NCBI RefSeq assembly: GCF_001421325.1
Contig: NZ_LMJY01000019.1
Coordinates: 1 to 64,000 of the forward strand
DNA from: Novosphingobium sp. Leaf2
GTDB lineage: Bacteria; Pseudomonadota; Alphaproteobacteria; Sphingomonadales; Sphingomonadaceae
Reading direction: 5' to 3'
DNA: 64,000 bases
Under the pieces are notes generated by a model, which saw only the letters and a list, made by a program, of their open reading frames with translations, did no database searches and was not told where the DNA came from. Each line of letters opens with the position of its first letter. Within the stretch, counting starts at the first letter, position 1. Shown one piece after another: positions 8,760 to 16,844 of this stretch. The position numbers were made by a program, and so were the translations under genes.

Positions 8760-10936
8760 CACTTGAAGCCCAGCGTAAACCCGTAGGTCCGGGGCGGCGC
8801 AGCCACGACCAAGTTGCCCAAGGTGCTTTCTGACCAAGCGGTATAGTTGATCGTATTGGTCAAATTGCGCCCCCAAATGCGGGCGTACCAACCATTGTCC
8901 GACGTATAGCTGATCTGGCCGGCCAGGGTGGAATAGGCGGGCTGCACAGTGCGATTATCAGGGTCGAAGAAGAACTTGGCGCTGTGAAAGAACGTCGCAC
9001 TGAGATCGATGTGGCCCGCCGAGAGTGGAACATTATAATTCGCGGTCGTGCTGAACGTATACTTCGGCGAGCGGATCGTCGTGTTGCCCGTGGCGTCGCC
9101 GTCCGTCTGGATCAGGCCCCCCGCCGGGTTAGGCGAGAAGAATGCCGCGTTTGGATAGTCCGAATATTCACCGTCAAGATAGGACGCGGCTGTACGCAAT
9201 TCGAATTTGTCGTCCGCGAACGCCGGAACCCATGTCAGTTCAAGGTCTCCCCCCTTGATCGTGGCGGCAGCCGCATTGACGAGAATGGGATTTCCAGGAG
9301 CGGAACGGAACAGCTGAATCTCCGAATATTTGTAAAGGAACGCCGCCCCGTTGACACGCAACTGTCGATCGGCGGTTTCAGCCTTCAGTCCAACTTCAAA
9401 AGCATCTAGGCTTTCCGGTTTAACAGGCGGGTTACTAAAACTGTTCACGTTATACTGGCCCGCTTTATAGCCACGGCTGTAGCTGGCATATAGCATCACG
9501 CGATCGGCGAGATCCTGATCGATCGCAAGGCGCCACGTCGGCTTCTTGAAGGTGACGTTTTGCTTCGCCTGCGCGACGACCGATCCTTGCGGCCCCCGCG
9601 AGTTCCCCATCGCGGCGATGTCTCGACCGACGATGGAAACATTGTCGATAGAGTAGCGCAATCCGGCAGTAATGCGCGTTGTCGGGGTAACCGAAGCCGT
9701 CGCTTGGGCAAAGGCGGCATAGGAGTCGGTGCCTTGCGTCGCGTAGCGATCCACGCGAAGCGTCGCAATGGCATCGCTGCGAATGGTGATCGGCGTCGTC
9801 TTCGCGTTAGAGGTAAAGAAGAATATCCCTGCGGTGAAATCCAGCCAGTCGTTGCCACCGCCTAGCGTGAACTCCTGCTGAAATGTATCGGTCTTCTCAC
9901 CGAATACCGCGTCTACGCGAGGAATGGGCGTTGCATCCTGGTCAAAATTCGCAACGCTTTTGACATTCCGATATGCCGATGTGCTCGTGAACTTGATATC
10001 GCCGAACTTTTGCTCAATACGCAGGCTGGCGCCCCATTGGGAGGCGTCCGCTTTTGACGGCAGGTTCGCCTGGGTATCCCAAAGGGTGCCGCGCGCTGGC
10101 GTTGCGCCGACGCCCAACGACCCCGGTAGAATGGCCCGAATATGACCGCTGTCATTGGAATTCTGGGAATAATCGGCAGCCAGGACGATCCGCGTATCAT
10201 CGCCCGGCGTCCATAACCACTTATTGCGCACCGCGAACTCGCGCCTATAGTTTGCATCGCCGCCCAGCGTCAGGTTCTTACCAAAACCTTTGCCTTGATA
10301 AGTGCCAAAGGCGCTAAAATCGGCAGCAAGGTTGCTGGACAGCCCGGAGGTCACATAGAGTGAACCAGTCCCAGTTTGGTAATTTCCATACCCCGCGCTC
10401 ACTTCGCCGGATGGCGTAAACGAGGGATCGCGCGTGATGACGTGAATGAGGCCGCCGGTCGCGTTGCGCCCAAACAGCGTTCCCTGCGGCCCCTTGATGA
10501 CTTCGACCCGCGCGATGTTGTTCAGCGCAAAGAAGCCTGCCGCTGGTGCTTGGTAATAAACGCCATCAACATAGATCGCGACGCTGGATGAGCCACCGGG
10601 ATCACCCGATTGGGTGCCAACGCCGCGAAGATAAGGCGTAACCGAAGCACGATTGGTGTTCATCACCAAGCCGGGCGAAACGGATCCCAACGTGCCGATA
10701 TCGCTTACCCCGGACTTGACGAGGCTTTCAGCCGAGACCGCGGTCACGGCGACCGGCACGGATTGTAGCGACTGTTCGCGACGCTGGGCGGTAACTACAA
10801 TGTCCTCGACGCCACTCTGGCTGGATGGCGCATCCTCCGACGGAGCAGCTTGTTGTGCCGATTGCGCAAAGGCGCTTGCGGCGATGGTCAGTGACGACGC
10901 GGAACACAACATGAATGCGCAACGGATAAGTTTCAT
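8756..10936 (-). CDS. TonB-dependent outer-membrane receptor
   Basis: A 726-residue outer-membrane receptor. It has a signal peptide ending near SAFAQ, a TonB-box-like VEDIVVTAQRRE at about residues 44-55, a plug domain through about residue 160 (GPQGTLFGRNATGG) and a 22-strand-type barrel ending in the aromatic residue W. This is the sphingomonad type often linked to uptake of aromatic compounds or plant-derived molecules. The start has GGGGAGG four bases upstream. It is the first gene of an operon with the hydrolase, MFS carrier and acyl-CoA ligase, so it probably admits the growth substrate. The upstream region carries repeated motifs that may be operators. Confidence 0.9.
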   Translation of the reverse strand: MKLIRCAFMLCSASSLTIAASAFAQSAQQAAPSEDAPSSQSGVEDIVVTAQRREQSLQSVPVAVTAVSAESLVKSGVSDIGTLGSVSPGLVMNTNRASVTPYLRGVGTQSGDPGGSSSVAIYVDGVYYQAPAAGFFALNNIARVEVIKGPQGTLFGRNATGGLIHVITRDPSFTPSGEVSAGYGNYQTGTGSLYVTSGLSSNLAADFSAFGTYQGKGFGKNLTLGGDANYRREFAVRNKWLWTPGDDTRIVLAADYSQNSNDSGHIRAILPGSLGVGATPARGTLWDTQANLPSKADASQWGASLRIEQKFGDIKFTSTSAYRNVKSVANFDQDATPIPRVDAVFGEKTDTFQQEFTLGGGNDWLDFTAGIFFFTSNAKTTPITIRSDAIATLRVDRYATQGTDSYAAFAQATASVTPTTRITAGLRYSIDNVSIVGRDIAAMGNSRGPQGSVVAQAKQNVTFKKPTWRLAIDQDLADRVMLYASYSRGYKAGQYNVNSFSNPPVKPESLDAFEVGLKAETADRQLRVNGAAFLYKYSEIQLFRSAPGNPILVNAAAATIKGGDLELTWVPAFADDKFELRTAASYLDGEYSDYPNAAFFSPNPAGGLIQTDGDATGNTTIRSPKYTFSTTANYNVPLSAGHIDLSATFFHSAKFFFDPDNRTVQPAYSTLAGQISYTSDNGWYARIWGRNLTNTINYTAWSESTLGNLVVAAPPRTYGFTLGFKW

Positions 10937-10959
10937 AACACCTCCCCAGGTTTGTACAT

Positions 10960-11035
10960 TATGCCGCCATCTAGATGGTCGATCGGTTCAGATGTCAATA
11001 TAAAACATTCCATCTGGATCACTTATATGCCGCCA
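10960..11035. promoter_or_regulatory. Operator-like repeats upstream of the TonB receptor operon
   Basis: A direct repeat TATGCCGCCA occurs at 10960-10969 and 11026-11035. The first copy runs into a perfect 12-bp palindrome CCATCTAGATGG (10967-10978). A related half, CCATCTGGA, lies at 11010-11018. The spacing and the position just upstream of the receptor start suggest a regulator-binding region. No regulator is encoded nearby, so the protein that binds it is unknown. Confidence 0.4.
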
Positions 11036-11360
11036 ATTATGGCATTCGGTAAATTCATTATGTGCAAAAGAGTGGTGTAAATGAGTTAGATTTCTGCCGT
11101 TTGGACCGGCCTACGCGGGTTATGTGGCCCCCCCCCCCGACGCGAGTGAGAAAAGTTTGGGGAGTGCTGTCAAAGGCTTGGCCCGCCCCTTTTGCCCGTC
11201 ATGCTTGGGCTGTCTCGCGGATCAGCAAGCTCTCTCCATTTCGTTCGATCGTTAGCGATCGTTCTTCGTGCAGATCCACTTGCCGACATATTCCTCGCTG
11301 GCCTGTCCCAGGGTCCGAGTCCGAGTTCGGCTCCTCGTCGCCGGCGAGGAGCCGATGAGC
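11036..11360. other. Gene-free stretch with an 11-C run and a hairpin
   Basis: No supported gene lies here. There is a run of 11 cytosines at 11128-11138, which may be a real slippage-prone tract or a sequencing difficulty. A hairpin at 11328-11354 has two 10-base arms (CGGCTCCTCG / CGAGGAGCCG) and a 7-base loop. It lies just past the stop of the minus-strand recombinase fragment and could end its transcript, though no T-run follows. The change from catabolic cluster to island-type genes happens in this stretch. Confidence 0.4.
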
Positions 11361-11961
11361 TCAAATTTCAGTGTTCTCGGCAAGGGCGAGCGCGTCTTCC
11401 ACGTCGATCCCGAGATAGCGAACTGTATTCTCGATCTTGCTATGTCCTAGAAGAATCTGGACAGCGCGCAGATTGCCGGTCGCCCTGTAGATGATCGATG
11501 CCTTCGTTCGCCGAAGTGAATGAGTGCCATAGTCGCTTCGCATCAAGCCGACCCCCGTTACCCATTCATCTACGAGCCGGGCATATTGGCGGGTACTGAG
11601 ATGGCCGTTGTGGTCTACACGACTGGGAAAGACATAATCGTCCACCGTGCCGCCTCGACGTTCAAGCCATGCCAATAGGCTGGTCCGTGCGTCTGGCAAC
11701 AGTTCGAACTGAACAGGTCGACCCGTCTTTTGCTGCATCACGATTGCGCGCGTCCGTATCTGCCCACCGCTGACAAGGTCACCGATTTTCATCCGAACGA
11801 GATCGCAACCGCGCAGCTTGCTGTCGATCGCGAGATCGAACAGCGCCCGGTCTCGCAGGCGCCGCCCCTGATTGAGGTAAAATCGGATTTCCCATATCTG
11901 CTTCGGTTTCAGGGCACGCTTGGCGCCGACGGTCCTTCCCGCATTGGCTTTGCGGTCTCAT
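11361..11961 (-). pseudogene. Frameshifted tyrosine recombinase
   Basis: From the ATG at 11792 the frame encodes 143 residues with a complete recombinase C-terminus: THSLRRTKAS (His-x2-Arg), ILLGHSKIENTVRYLG (His and nucleophile Tyr) and an upstream Arg. The same frame stays open to about 11956 and encodes RALKPKQIWEIRFYL and LFDLAIDSKLRGCDLV, which are the N-terminal half of this short sphingomonad recombinase type as I remember it. It has no ATG, GTG or TTG start. The expected N-terminus appears in another frame (MREGPSAPS ending near 11909). A frameshift near 11910-11945 is therefore the simplest reading. The C-terminal part alone could still be translated. It lies at the end of the accessory region opposite the intact integrase. 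Confidence 0.7.
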
Positions 11962-12637
11962 GCTCGTTGCGCCTTCGGGTCTTGCGAAAGGGCGAATCTG
12001 TTTCGCTGTCGTGCTGGAATAGCCTGAAGAACTGGCGCGTGCCACGCCTCGTATGGAGGGCGAGCGCCGTGGCTGCTGCGAGACGTGCGCCTAACCGCTT
12101 GATCAGCGATTCAACGTCCTTTACTTGCGATCTGGCGCCAGGAAGCTGCCAAGCCGCAACCCAGTTAAAGCCGCATTTCAGGCTCAGCGGACCGTTCGTG
12201 GAGTGACGGGTTTTGGCGATGAACCTACCCTTGAAACCTTCGTGCGGGAACGACCGCAAAGTCCCAGACCCAGTCGGACGCGACCTGTAACGATGTAAGT
12301 TTCCCGGCGCGGACGCGAAAAGGTGACGCTATAGCTATCTGCTGAAAGCGCAGTGCTGTCGGGGCCCTGCATATTAAAAAAAAGGTGCTTGCTTCATTGC
12401 AGTGCTTTGCGGTCTTTGAAAGACCGCCGGCTTGCCAGGAACCTTTCGATTATGGGGCAACCCCTTGCCAGCAGGGTTCAGCGAGGGGGCTATCACACCG
12501 CCCATTACCTCATCGCTGGTCAATCCTGCCGAACGCTTCTTGCGCCTTTTGTCGCATTCACGATTGGGGCTGTTGAACGCCGCCGATAGATGGGGCCGTG
12601 CTCATCAAAGAACGCAGCCCCATCCACACATGGGCAG
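11962..12637. other. Gene-free stretch with a perfect short palindrome
   Basis: About 680 bases without a gene I can support. Minus-strand frames open from 12259 and 12372 have no recognisable motif. A perfect inverted repeat GCGGTCTTT-G-AAAGACCGC spans 12409-12427, and an A-run (12376-12383) lies near it. It could end the minus-strand transcript coming from the DUF927-like gene. Nothing else is apparent. Confidence 0.35.
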
Positions 12638-14308
12638 TTATCGCAGTCGCTGGGGACCGCTCACGATTTCACGGTACTCTGGCCGTTTGCGCTTTGAGGC
12701 ACGCGGCAGCACGGGAGGGATGTCGTCCGAAAAGATGCCCGGTGGCTCTTCAGCGGGAGGCAGCCTGAAACAAAAAAGCCGACGCCGCTCCATGCCCGGT
12801 GCGAGCGATGCCTTTCGCTGGCGATGACGACCGTCACCGAGCACTAGGATATCGCAGGCATCAGGGGCGTTCAGAATGGCAGGCCAGTCCGTTAGCAGCG
12901 TCGCCGCAACCTCGGGCGTCATACGGACTTCTCGACCGGCCTTGGCGTCCCTGACGGTTGCTCCAAGTTCCAGGGCACGCGCAGTTTGAGCTGCCCGGTC
13001 CGATCCATCGCTGACGGCCAAGATCGAACCGGCGTCGATATGCTGCTGGAGCTGCTCAGCCAGCGGTGCACTGTATTTCACGTCACCCCGATGCAGCTGA
13101 AAGCAGTCAAGCGCACTTGCCAGGCAGTTCCACGTCTTCGGCAGCACTCCGCGCCGCTGGGCATAGCGACCTGCCGCGTAGCATGCCCCAAAAACCTTGG
13201 CCGCCCGGCTACCTTGAACCAAACCGAAGCGATCCTCGACCGCAGTGAGGAATTCACCTTGCAGGTCACCTAGCGTTCGCTGGAGCGTTACGGCTTCGTC
13301 GGACGAGGGGTTGGGTAAGGCTTTCACCAAGCGCCGGAACGCCGTGCCATGTTCCGCCCGGATCGTGCTGCGAAGGTGATCCGCGAATGCTGCGCCGCTG
13401 CGGTGAGCAGCGGGCAACGGATCGAGTATGCCACGGCCACCGCCTGCTGACAGGTTGAGGGTGATCAAAGCGTCGGTGCTGCCGAAGGGCACGCTGGCGG
13501 TTGGCCGGATGCTGCGCGACGCGGTCAAGATGGCGACGGTTTTCACACCGAGGTCATGACCTTCGCGACCCCAGAGCGGTAGCTGATGCGCTAACGTGTT
13601 GTACACCTTGCTGCGTTCCTTGGGCGTCGCCAGGTCGATGTAGGCATCAACTCCGTCCAAGATCAGCGGGTGATGGCGATGCCGCTGCGCTACCCATCGT
13701 TCATCCTGCATCAGCGTACGGAGCGGCACGGCGAAGCTTTCGCTGGTCGCCAGGCCGGTCCCGCCCACAACGGCAGCGGCAAGCTGGGTAATGATGGACA
13801 ACTCGCCGTCGTCGGGGTCGATCACCTCCAAGGCGAAGGGTTCGACCAACGGCATGTACGGCATCAACGGCGGCAACAGGCAGGCCATGATGACCACCAT
13901 GGGCACACTCAGGCCGGTCAGCTCGCCTGCGACGTCCTTGCGCCAAATATGAAAGCTACCTCCTTGACCACAGCGGCGGGGTTCAGCATCGAACGCCACC
14001 ACAATTTCCGTGCCGGTCGGTTCATGAACGACATCACCGGACATCAGGACGAAGCAAGGTCCGATCCATCCGGGCGCCTCAGGCACTAGCGACGTCGTAA
14101 TCGGCTCTGCAGCGTTGATCCTGTCGGTCAACGCCTGCTTGGCCGCCTTGTTCTCGAGACGAATACCCACGCGGGCCAGTCGATCAGACAACTTCAGCCC
14201 CATAAAGGACGTGATCGGCTCGACGATGGACCCCGAACCCTGCCACAGCTGGACATACAGCTTGCCGGAAACGGCCTGGTACACGCGCACCTCGCTGACC
14301 TCAGCCAT
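12638..14308 (-). CDS. DUF927-like protein with degenerate ATPase motifs
   Basis: A 556-residue protein with the layout of DUF927 phage/plasmid ATPases (helicase/primase-associated): a first domain to about residue 125, a hydrophobic lead-in, a nucleotide-binding-like core, then an adenylate-like tail with a G-x-G-R-G segment (GGGRGILD). The expected P-loop (GxxxxGKT) is replaced near residues 160-171 by VIDPDDGELS, with no lysine. The Walker B equivalent LILDG (215-219) lacks the following Glu. It is thus either a divergent member or one that has lost ATP hydrolysis. The start overlaps a small upstream frame by eight bases. Neighbours (HUH-like Rep, AlpA-like HTH, recombinases) point to a replication role in a mobile element. 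Confidence 0.5.
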   Translation of the reverse strand: MAEVSEVRVYQAVSGKLYVQLWQGSGSIVEPITSFMGLKLSDRLARVGIRLENKAAKQALTDRINAAEPITTSLVPEAPGWIGPCFVLMSGDVVHEPTGTEIVVAFDAEPRRCGQGGSFHIWRKDVAGELTGLSVPMVVIMACLLPPLMPYMPLVEPFALEVIDPDDGELSIITQLAAAVVGGTGLATSESFAVPLRTLMQDERWVAQRHRHHPLILDGVDAYIDLATPKERSKVYNTLAHQLPLWGREGHDLGVKTVAILTASRSIRPTASVPFGSTDALITLNLSAGGGRGILDPLPAAHRSGAAFADHLRSTIRAEHGTAFRRLVKALPNPSSDEAVTLQRTLGDLQGEFLTAVEDRFGLVQGSRAAKVFGACYAAGRYAQRRGVLPKTWNCLASALDCFQLHRGDVKYSAPLAEQLQQHIDAGSILAVSDGSDRAAQTARALELGATVRDAKAGREVRMTPEVAATLLTDWPAILNAPDACDILVLGDGRHRQRKASLAPGMERRRLFCFRLPPAEEPPGIFSDDIPPVLPRASKRKRPEYREIVSGPQRLR

Positions 14309-14558
14309 GATCCACCCCCTGCCCCATCAGGGTTTTGCGGTTGAGGGTCGCGGGGCGAAAATGGCCCCACTGCCCCACGTCCCACCGCTTTTGCGATGAA
14401 AACGCACCGGATTTTCCGGATACTTCGGCAAAACGGAAGCCTATATGATGGTCCGCCTTGTGTTGTACGACTGTTACAGCCTCTTCAGCCCCTACATGGG
14501 GGTTACATCCGGATCCTACCGGCTTTATAGATACCTTGATCATGTCATTTTTACTCAT
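14301..14558 (-). CDS. Small hypothetical protein
   Basis: An 85-residue frame between the Rep-like gene and the DUF927-like gene on the same strand, starting eight bases after the Rep-like stop and overlapping the DUF927-like start by eight bases. This tight packing supports a real gene. No domain is recognised. The sequence has several His and Trp residues (QHKADHHIGF, QKRWDVGQW) and no membrane segment. It may be an accessory replication protein of the element, which is inference from position only. Confidence 0.4.
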   Translation of the reverse strand: MSKNDMIKVSIKPVGSGCNPHVGAEEAVTVVQHKADHHIGFRFAEVSGKSGAFSSQKRWDVGQWGHFRPATLNRKTLMGQGVDHG

Positions 14559-14566
14559 AATTAGTG

Positions 14567-15457
14567 TTAGACCCTGCGGCGGATACCGCCTGCGGTTAGG
14601 GTGAGACCTTGGGTGATCAGCAGATCAGAAACCCTCCACCTGTCCATCCACAGAAGCCAGTGGGTCAGGTGGGGCTGTGGGACACGCCTTGTGGACGTAC
14701 CGGTCTCCACTGTCCCGTCTTCACCGATGTACGTGCTCACGCTAAAGACGCGGAACTTGGTGGCATAGGTCATGGGGTCAGGCAGATTGTCCCTGACACG
14801 CTTAACCTGCACCCGGTCGATATCACGGCGACCCTCTTCATGGGCACCAGAGCGCCCCGGTGCGTACGGCCCCAAGCCCCGCAGGCGCTCCATTGCCGCA
14901 ACCTTGCCACCCGACACGATCAAATGATGGTGGAAGTCATACCCCCCACGCCGGCTGTCGAATTCGGCATCCAAAGTGCCATACAGCCAACCGTCCGCCG
15001 CCGTGACACCGGCCCGGTTGAGATCGTTGATCAGGCGCTTGTTCAGATTGCGGGGATTGACCCCCACCAACCGATCCGCCGGCACCCACATATGTCGCCG
15101 AAGCAGGGTGACAAACGCCACCGGGCTGTTCGCCGGATCTTCCACCAGCGGCCACATATTGCCCACTATCCGCTGTCGGATTGCTCTGGCGTAGACGCTG
15201 CTGGCAAGGGTTGCAGGTGGCGTCCGAGGGCGATCAACCGCCTGCAGCAGCTTCAACCGCAGTCCTTCAGCCGCAGCGCGGTCACGCGGATCAAGCTTGG
15301 GTATCCATCGCCGGATAGCTTTGGCGCAATGGCCATCTTCGGCCCGGCTTTCCGCCAAGGTTTCAAAGCCGATGACGCCATCGCTTCGACGGGTATCCTC
15401 GCCCGGGCGGAACCCGGGACGAGGACGAGGGAGACTTTCCCAGCTGCGGCCGCTCAT
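14567..15457 (-). CDS. Putative HUH-type replication initiator-like protein
   Basis: A 296-residue basic protein. Residues 159-180 read as a strand followed by DFHHHLIV, the His-hydrophobic-His pattern of metal-binding motif II in HUH nucleases (H176-H178). Further on is Y231-x2-K234 (TYATKF), which fits motif III with the nicking tyrosine and lysine. HUH proteins nick an origin to start rolling-circle replication or transfer. The start overlaps the stop of the upstream small gene (ATGA), so the two are coupled. With the AlpA-like regulator and the DUF927-like gene it would form a replication module. The match is by motif only and could be a relaxase-like or unrelated protein. Confidence 0.45.
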   Translation of the reverse strand: MSGRSWESLPRPRPGFRPGEDTRRSDGVIGFETLAESRAEDGHCAKAIRRWIPKLDPRDRAAAEGLRLKLLQAVDRPRTPPATLASSVYARAIRQRIVGNMWPLVEDPANSPVAFVTLLRRHMWVPADRLVGVNPRNLNKRLINDLNRAGVTAADGWLYGTLDAEFDSRRGGYDFHHHLIVSGGKVAAMERLRGLGPYAPGRSGAHEEGRRDIDRVQVKRVRDNLPDPMTYATKFRVFSVSTYIGEDGTVETGTSTRRVPQPHLTHWLLWMDRWRVSDLLITQGLTLTAGGIRRRV

Positions 15458-15750
15458 GATGCAGACTTCCCAGTGCCCACAGCATCTGCCGAGGGGTCTG
15501 TGGTCGCCCGCTTGTCGGGGTCATCCTGCTCGTGCTGGGGAACCATCATCTCCACGCCATCGAAGATGGAATCGAGGTCATGAACGCCCAAATCGGCATT
15601 GGTAGCGGAAGACGAAGCCTTGGGCTTGCGCTCGGGCCGCCGCTTGCCGTTGGACAACCCGGTACCATCGGCCGTGTTGAACCATCTGTTGACGCGGGAT
15701 TTAGGTCTGCCGGTACGCCTGGTGCGAGGGGGAAGAGTAGATTTTGCCAT
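15454..15750 (-). CDS. Small basic hypothetical protein coupled to the Rep-like gene
   Basis: A 98-residue protein read from the ATG at 15750 (MAKSTLPPRTRRTGRPK); a longer frame opens at 15798. The N-terminal half is very rich in Arg, Lys and Pro with an AT-hook-like GRPK, and the C-terminal half is acidic (DLDSIFDGVEMM). The charge split suggests nucleic-acid binding. The stop overlaps the Rep-like start, so the two are probably translated together, and it could serve as an accessory DNA-binding protein. No family is recognised. Confidence 0.45.
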   Translation of the reverse strand: MAKSTLPPRTRRTGRPKSRVNRWFNTADGTGLSNGKRRPERKPKASSSATNADLGVHDLDSIFDGVEMMVPQHEQDDPDKRATTDPSADAVGTGKSAS

Positions 15751-15881
15751 GGATGTTTTGCCTTCGATCGACGCAGGAAGGCATCTCCAGGGCATCAATT
15801 TGCCCTAGAAGGATGCTTCCTGTGCCGGTGATGTGGTGACGTGGTTACGCGCAGGGCATGAGCCCTGCTGCGCTGCGATGC

Positions 15882-16193
15882 CTATTCCGTTCCGTGCTGG
15901 GCAAAAGCGTGAATTGACGCCAATGTCACAAGAGTCTTCCTGTTTGCCTTAACTCTAATAAGTGAATTTCGCTTAAGAAGTTGAAAAAGCAAGGTTTTTT
16001 TGATATCCAGCATTTCGCAGGCGGTGCGCGTGCTCACCGTCAGCCGACTTGGTGTCTCGCCTCTTGAAGATTTCAGCGCGTCCCCCTTTACAGCTTGCCG
16101 CCGGCCAGAATCACTGACACCGGTTTCTTCGTTCGCGTCGCTACCCTGGCTGGGTGGGAGTTTCCGAGCCGGGTGTTGCCTGTGCGTGGGCAT
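15882..16193 (-). CDS. AlpA/excisionase-like helix-turn-helix protein
   Basis: A 103-residue protein whose last 55 residues fit the MerR/AlpA-type winged-helix fold of phage excisionases: LTVSTRTACEMLDIKKTLLF as the helix-turn-helix, then LLKRNSLIRVKANRKTLV as the wing and TLASIHAFA as the final helix. The first 48 residues are polar and disordered. Such proteins control excision or turn on integrase and replication genes of P4-like elements. It is transcribed away from the gene at 16332, with a stem-loop pair in the intervening region. It heads the minus-strand module that leads to the Rep-like and DUF927-like genes. Confidence 0.6.
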   Translation of the reverse strand: MPTHRQHPARKLPPSQGSDANEETGVSDSGRRQAVKGDALKSSRGETPSRLTVSTRTACEMLDIKKTLLFQLLKRNSLIRVKANRKTLVTLASIHAFAQHGTE

Positions 16194-16259
16194 GATCTTT
16201 CTCCTAGATAGGTCGACGAAAGCCTTCTCCCGGCTTGGTAAAAGCCGAACAGTAAGCTA

Positions 16260-16301
16260 AGTCTGCTTATTCGCAGACTCCAGTCGCTTTTAAAGGCGAC
16301 T
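16260..16301. promoter_or_regulatory. Tandem stem-loops between divergent genes
   Basis: Two back-to-back inverted repeats lie here: AGTCTGC-TTATTC-GCAGACT (16260-16279) and AGTCGC-TTTTAAAG-GCGACT (16282-16301). Their arms share the AGTC core. They sit in the divergent region between the AlpA-like gene and the gene at 16332, so they may be operators, an iteron-like origin structure or mRNA leader hairpins. The distance to the ATG at 16332 is 30 bases, with GGGGAG before the start. Confidence 0.5.
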
Positions 16302-16331
16302 TAAACGGGTTGTCAACTGGGGAGAAAAAAT

Positions 16332-16844
16332 ATGATCCGCTTGCCTGCATCGCTAACTACCGGACCCAATCGGTTTCGTGAGTTCGATCAGCTTTCCGAC
16401 TCGATGATCGAAGAATGGATGCACCGGAAATCGTCTGGCTCGAGTGCATCGCCATCGGAGTCTGCCGCTGGATATCTGAAGCGAGAAAGCTACCGAATCA
16501 TTAGTCACTACATCTCACAAGGTAGAACGAGAATTTTCGAGGAAGTCATTCGTCGAGACGGTCGCGCTTTAACATCACGGGTGCGGCTCGATGAGAACCC
16601 GTTTCATTTCGGCTTACTAGCGCTATTTTCAGATGACGAAGTCATGAGCAAACAGGATAGAAGCACTTTTTCCAGTCAAATGCTTTATGCTTACCATCAC
16701 TCTATCCCTCCTAGATTGCTCGTCGGCTTTATTTACCAAGCCGGCGCAAAAGGAGAGATCAAGAGAAAGTTGACGGAAGGATGTATTGAGCCTGGATTCG
16801 AGAACGTCTATAAACCTGATGTATCCAATGTTATTGCCGATTAG
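16332..16844 (+). CDS. Hypothetical protein with lower GC than its neighbours
   Basis: A 170-residue protein that I do not recognise. It has a GGGGAG ribosome site and an ATG at 16332. There is no signal peptide or membrane segment. A Ser-rich linker (SSGSSASPSESAA) precedes a helical region. Base composition is visibly lower in GC than the surrounding genes, which suggests a separate transfer. It is the only plus-strand gene in the 11.3-23 kb island, and it converges on a decayed exonuclease gene with a 14-base overlap. Function unknown. Isolated, oppositely oriented low-GC genes in such elements are often cargo (defence, toxin or regulator), but there is no direct evidence here. Confidence 0.6.
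   Translation: MIRLPASLTTGPNRFREFDQLSDSMIEEWMHRKSSGSSASPSESAAGYLKRESYRIISHYISQGRTRIFEEVIRRDGRALTSRVRLDENPFHFGLLALFSDDEVMSKQDRSTFSSQMLYAYHHSIPPRLLVGFIYQAGAKGEIKRKLTEGCIEPGFENVYKPDVSNVIAD

Noticed and set aside
8760..8891. Longer start of the exported metal hydrolase
   Set aside because: The extra 44 codons lie inside the receptor gene and would hide the signal peptide.
11300..11360. Left attachment site of the integrative element
   Set aside because: No copy of the tRNA-Ser 3' end was found here by eye, so no att site is called.
12184..12372. Small minus-strand frame in the gap before the DUF927-like gene
   Set aside because: No ribosome site, no motif and unnatural composition.
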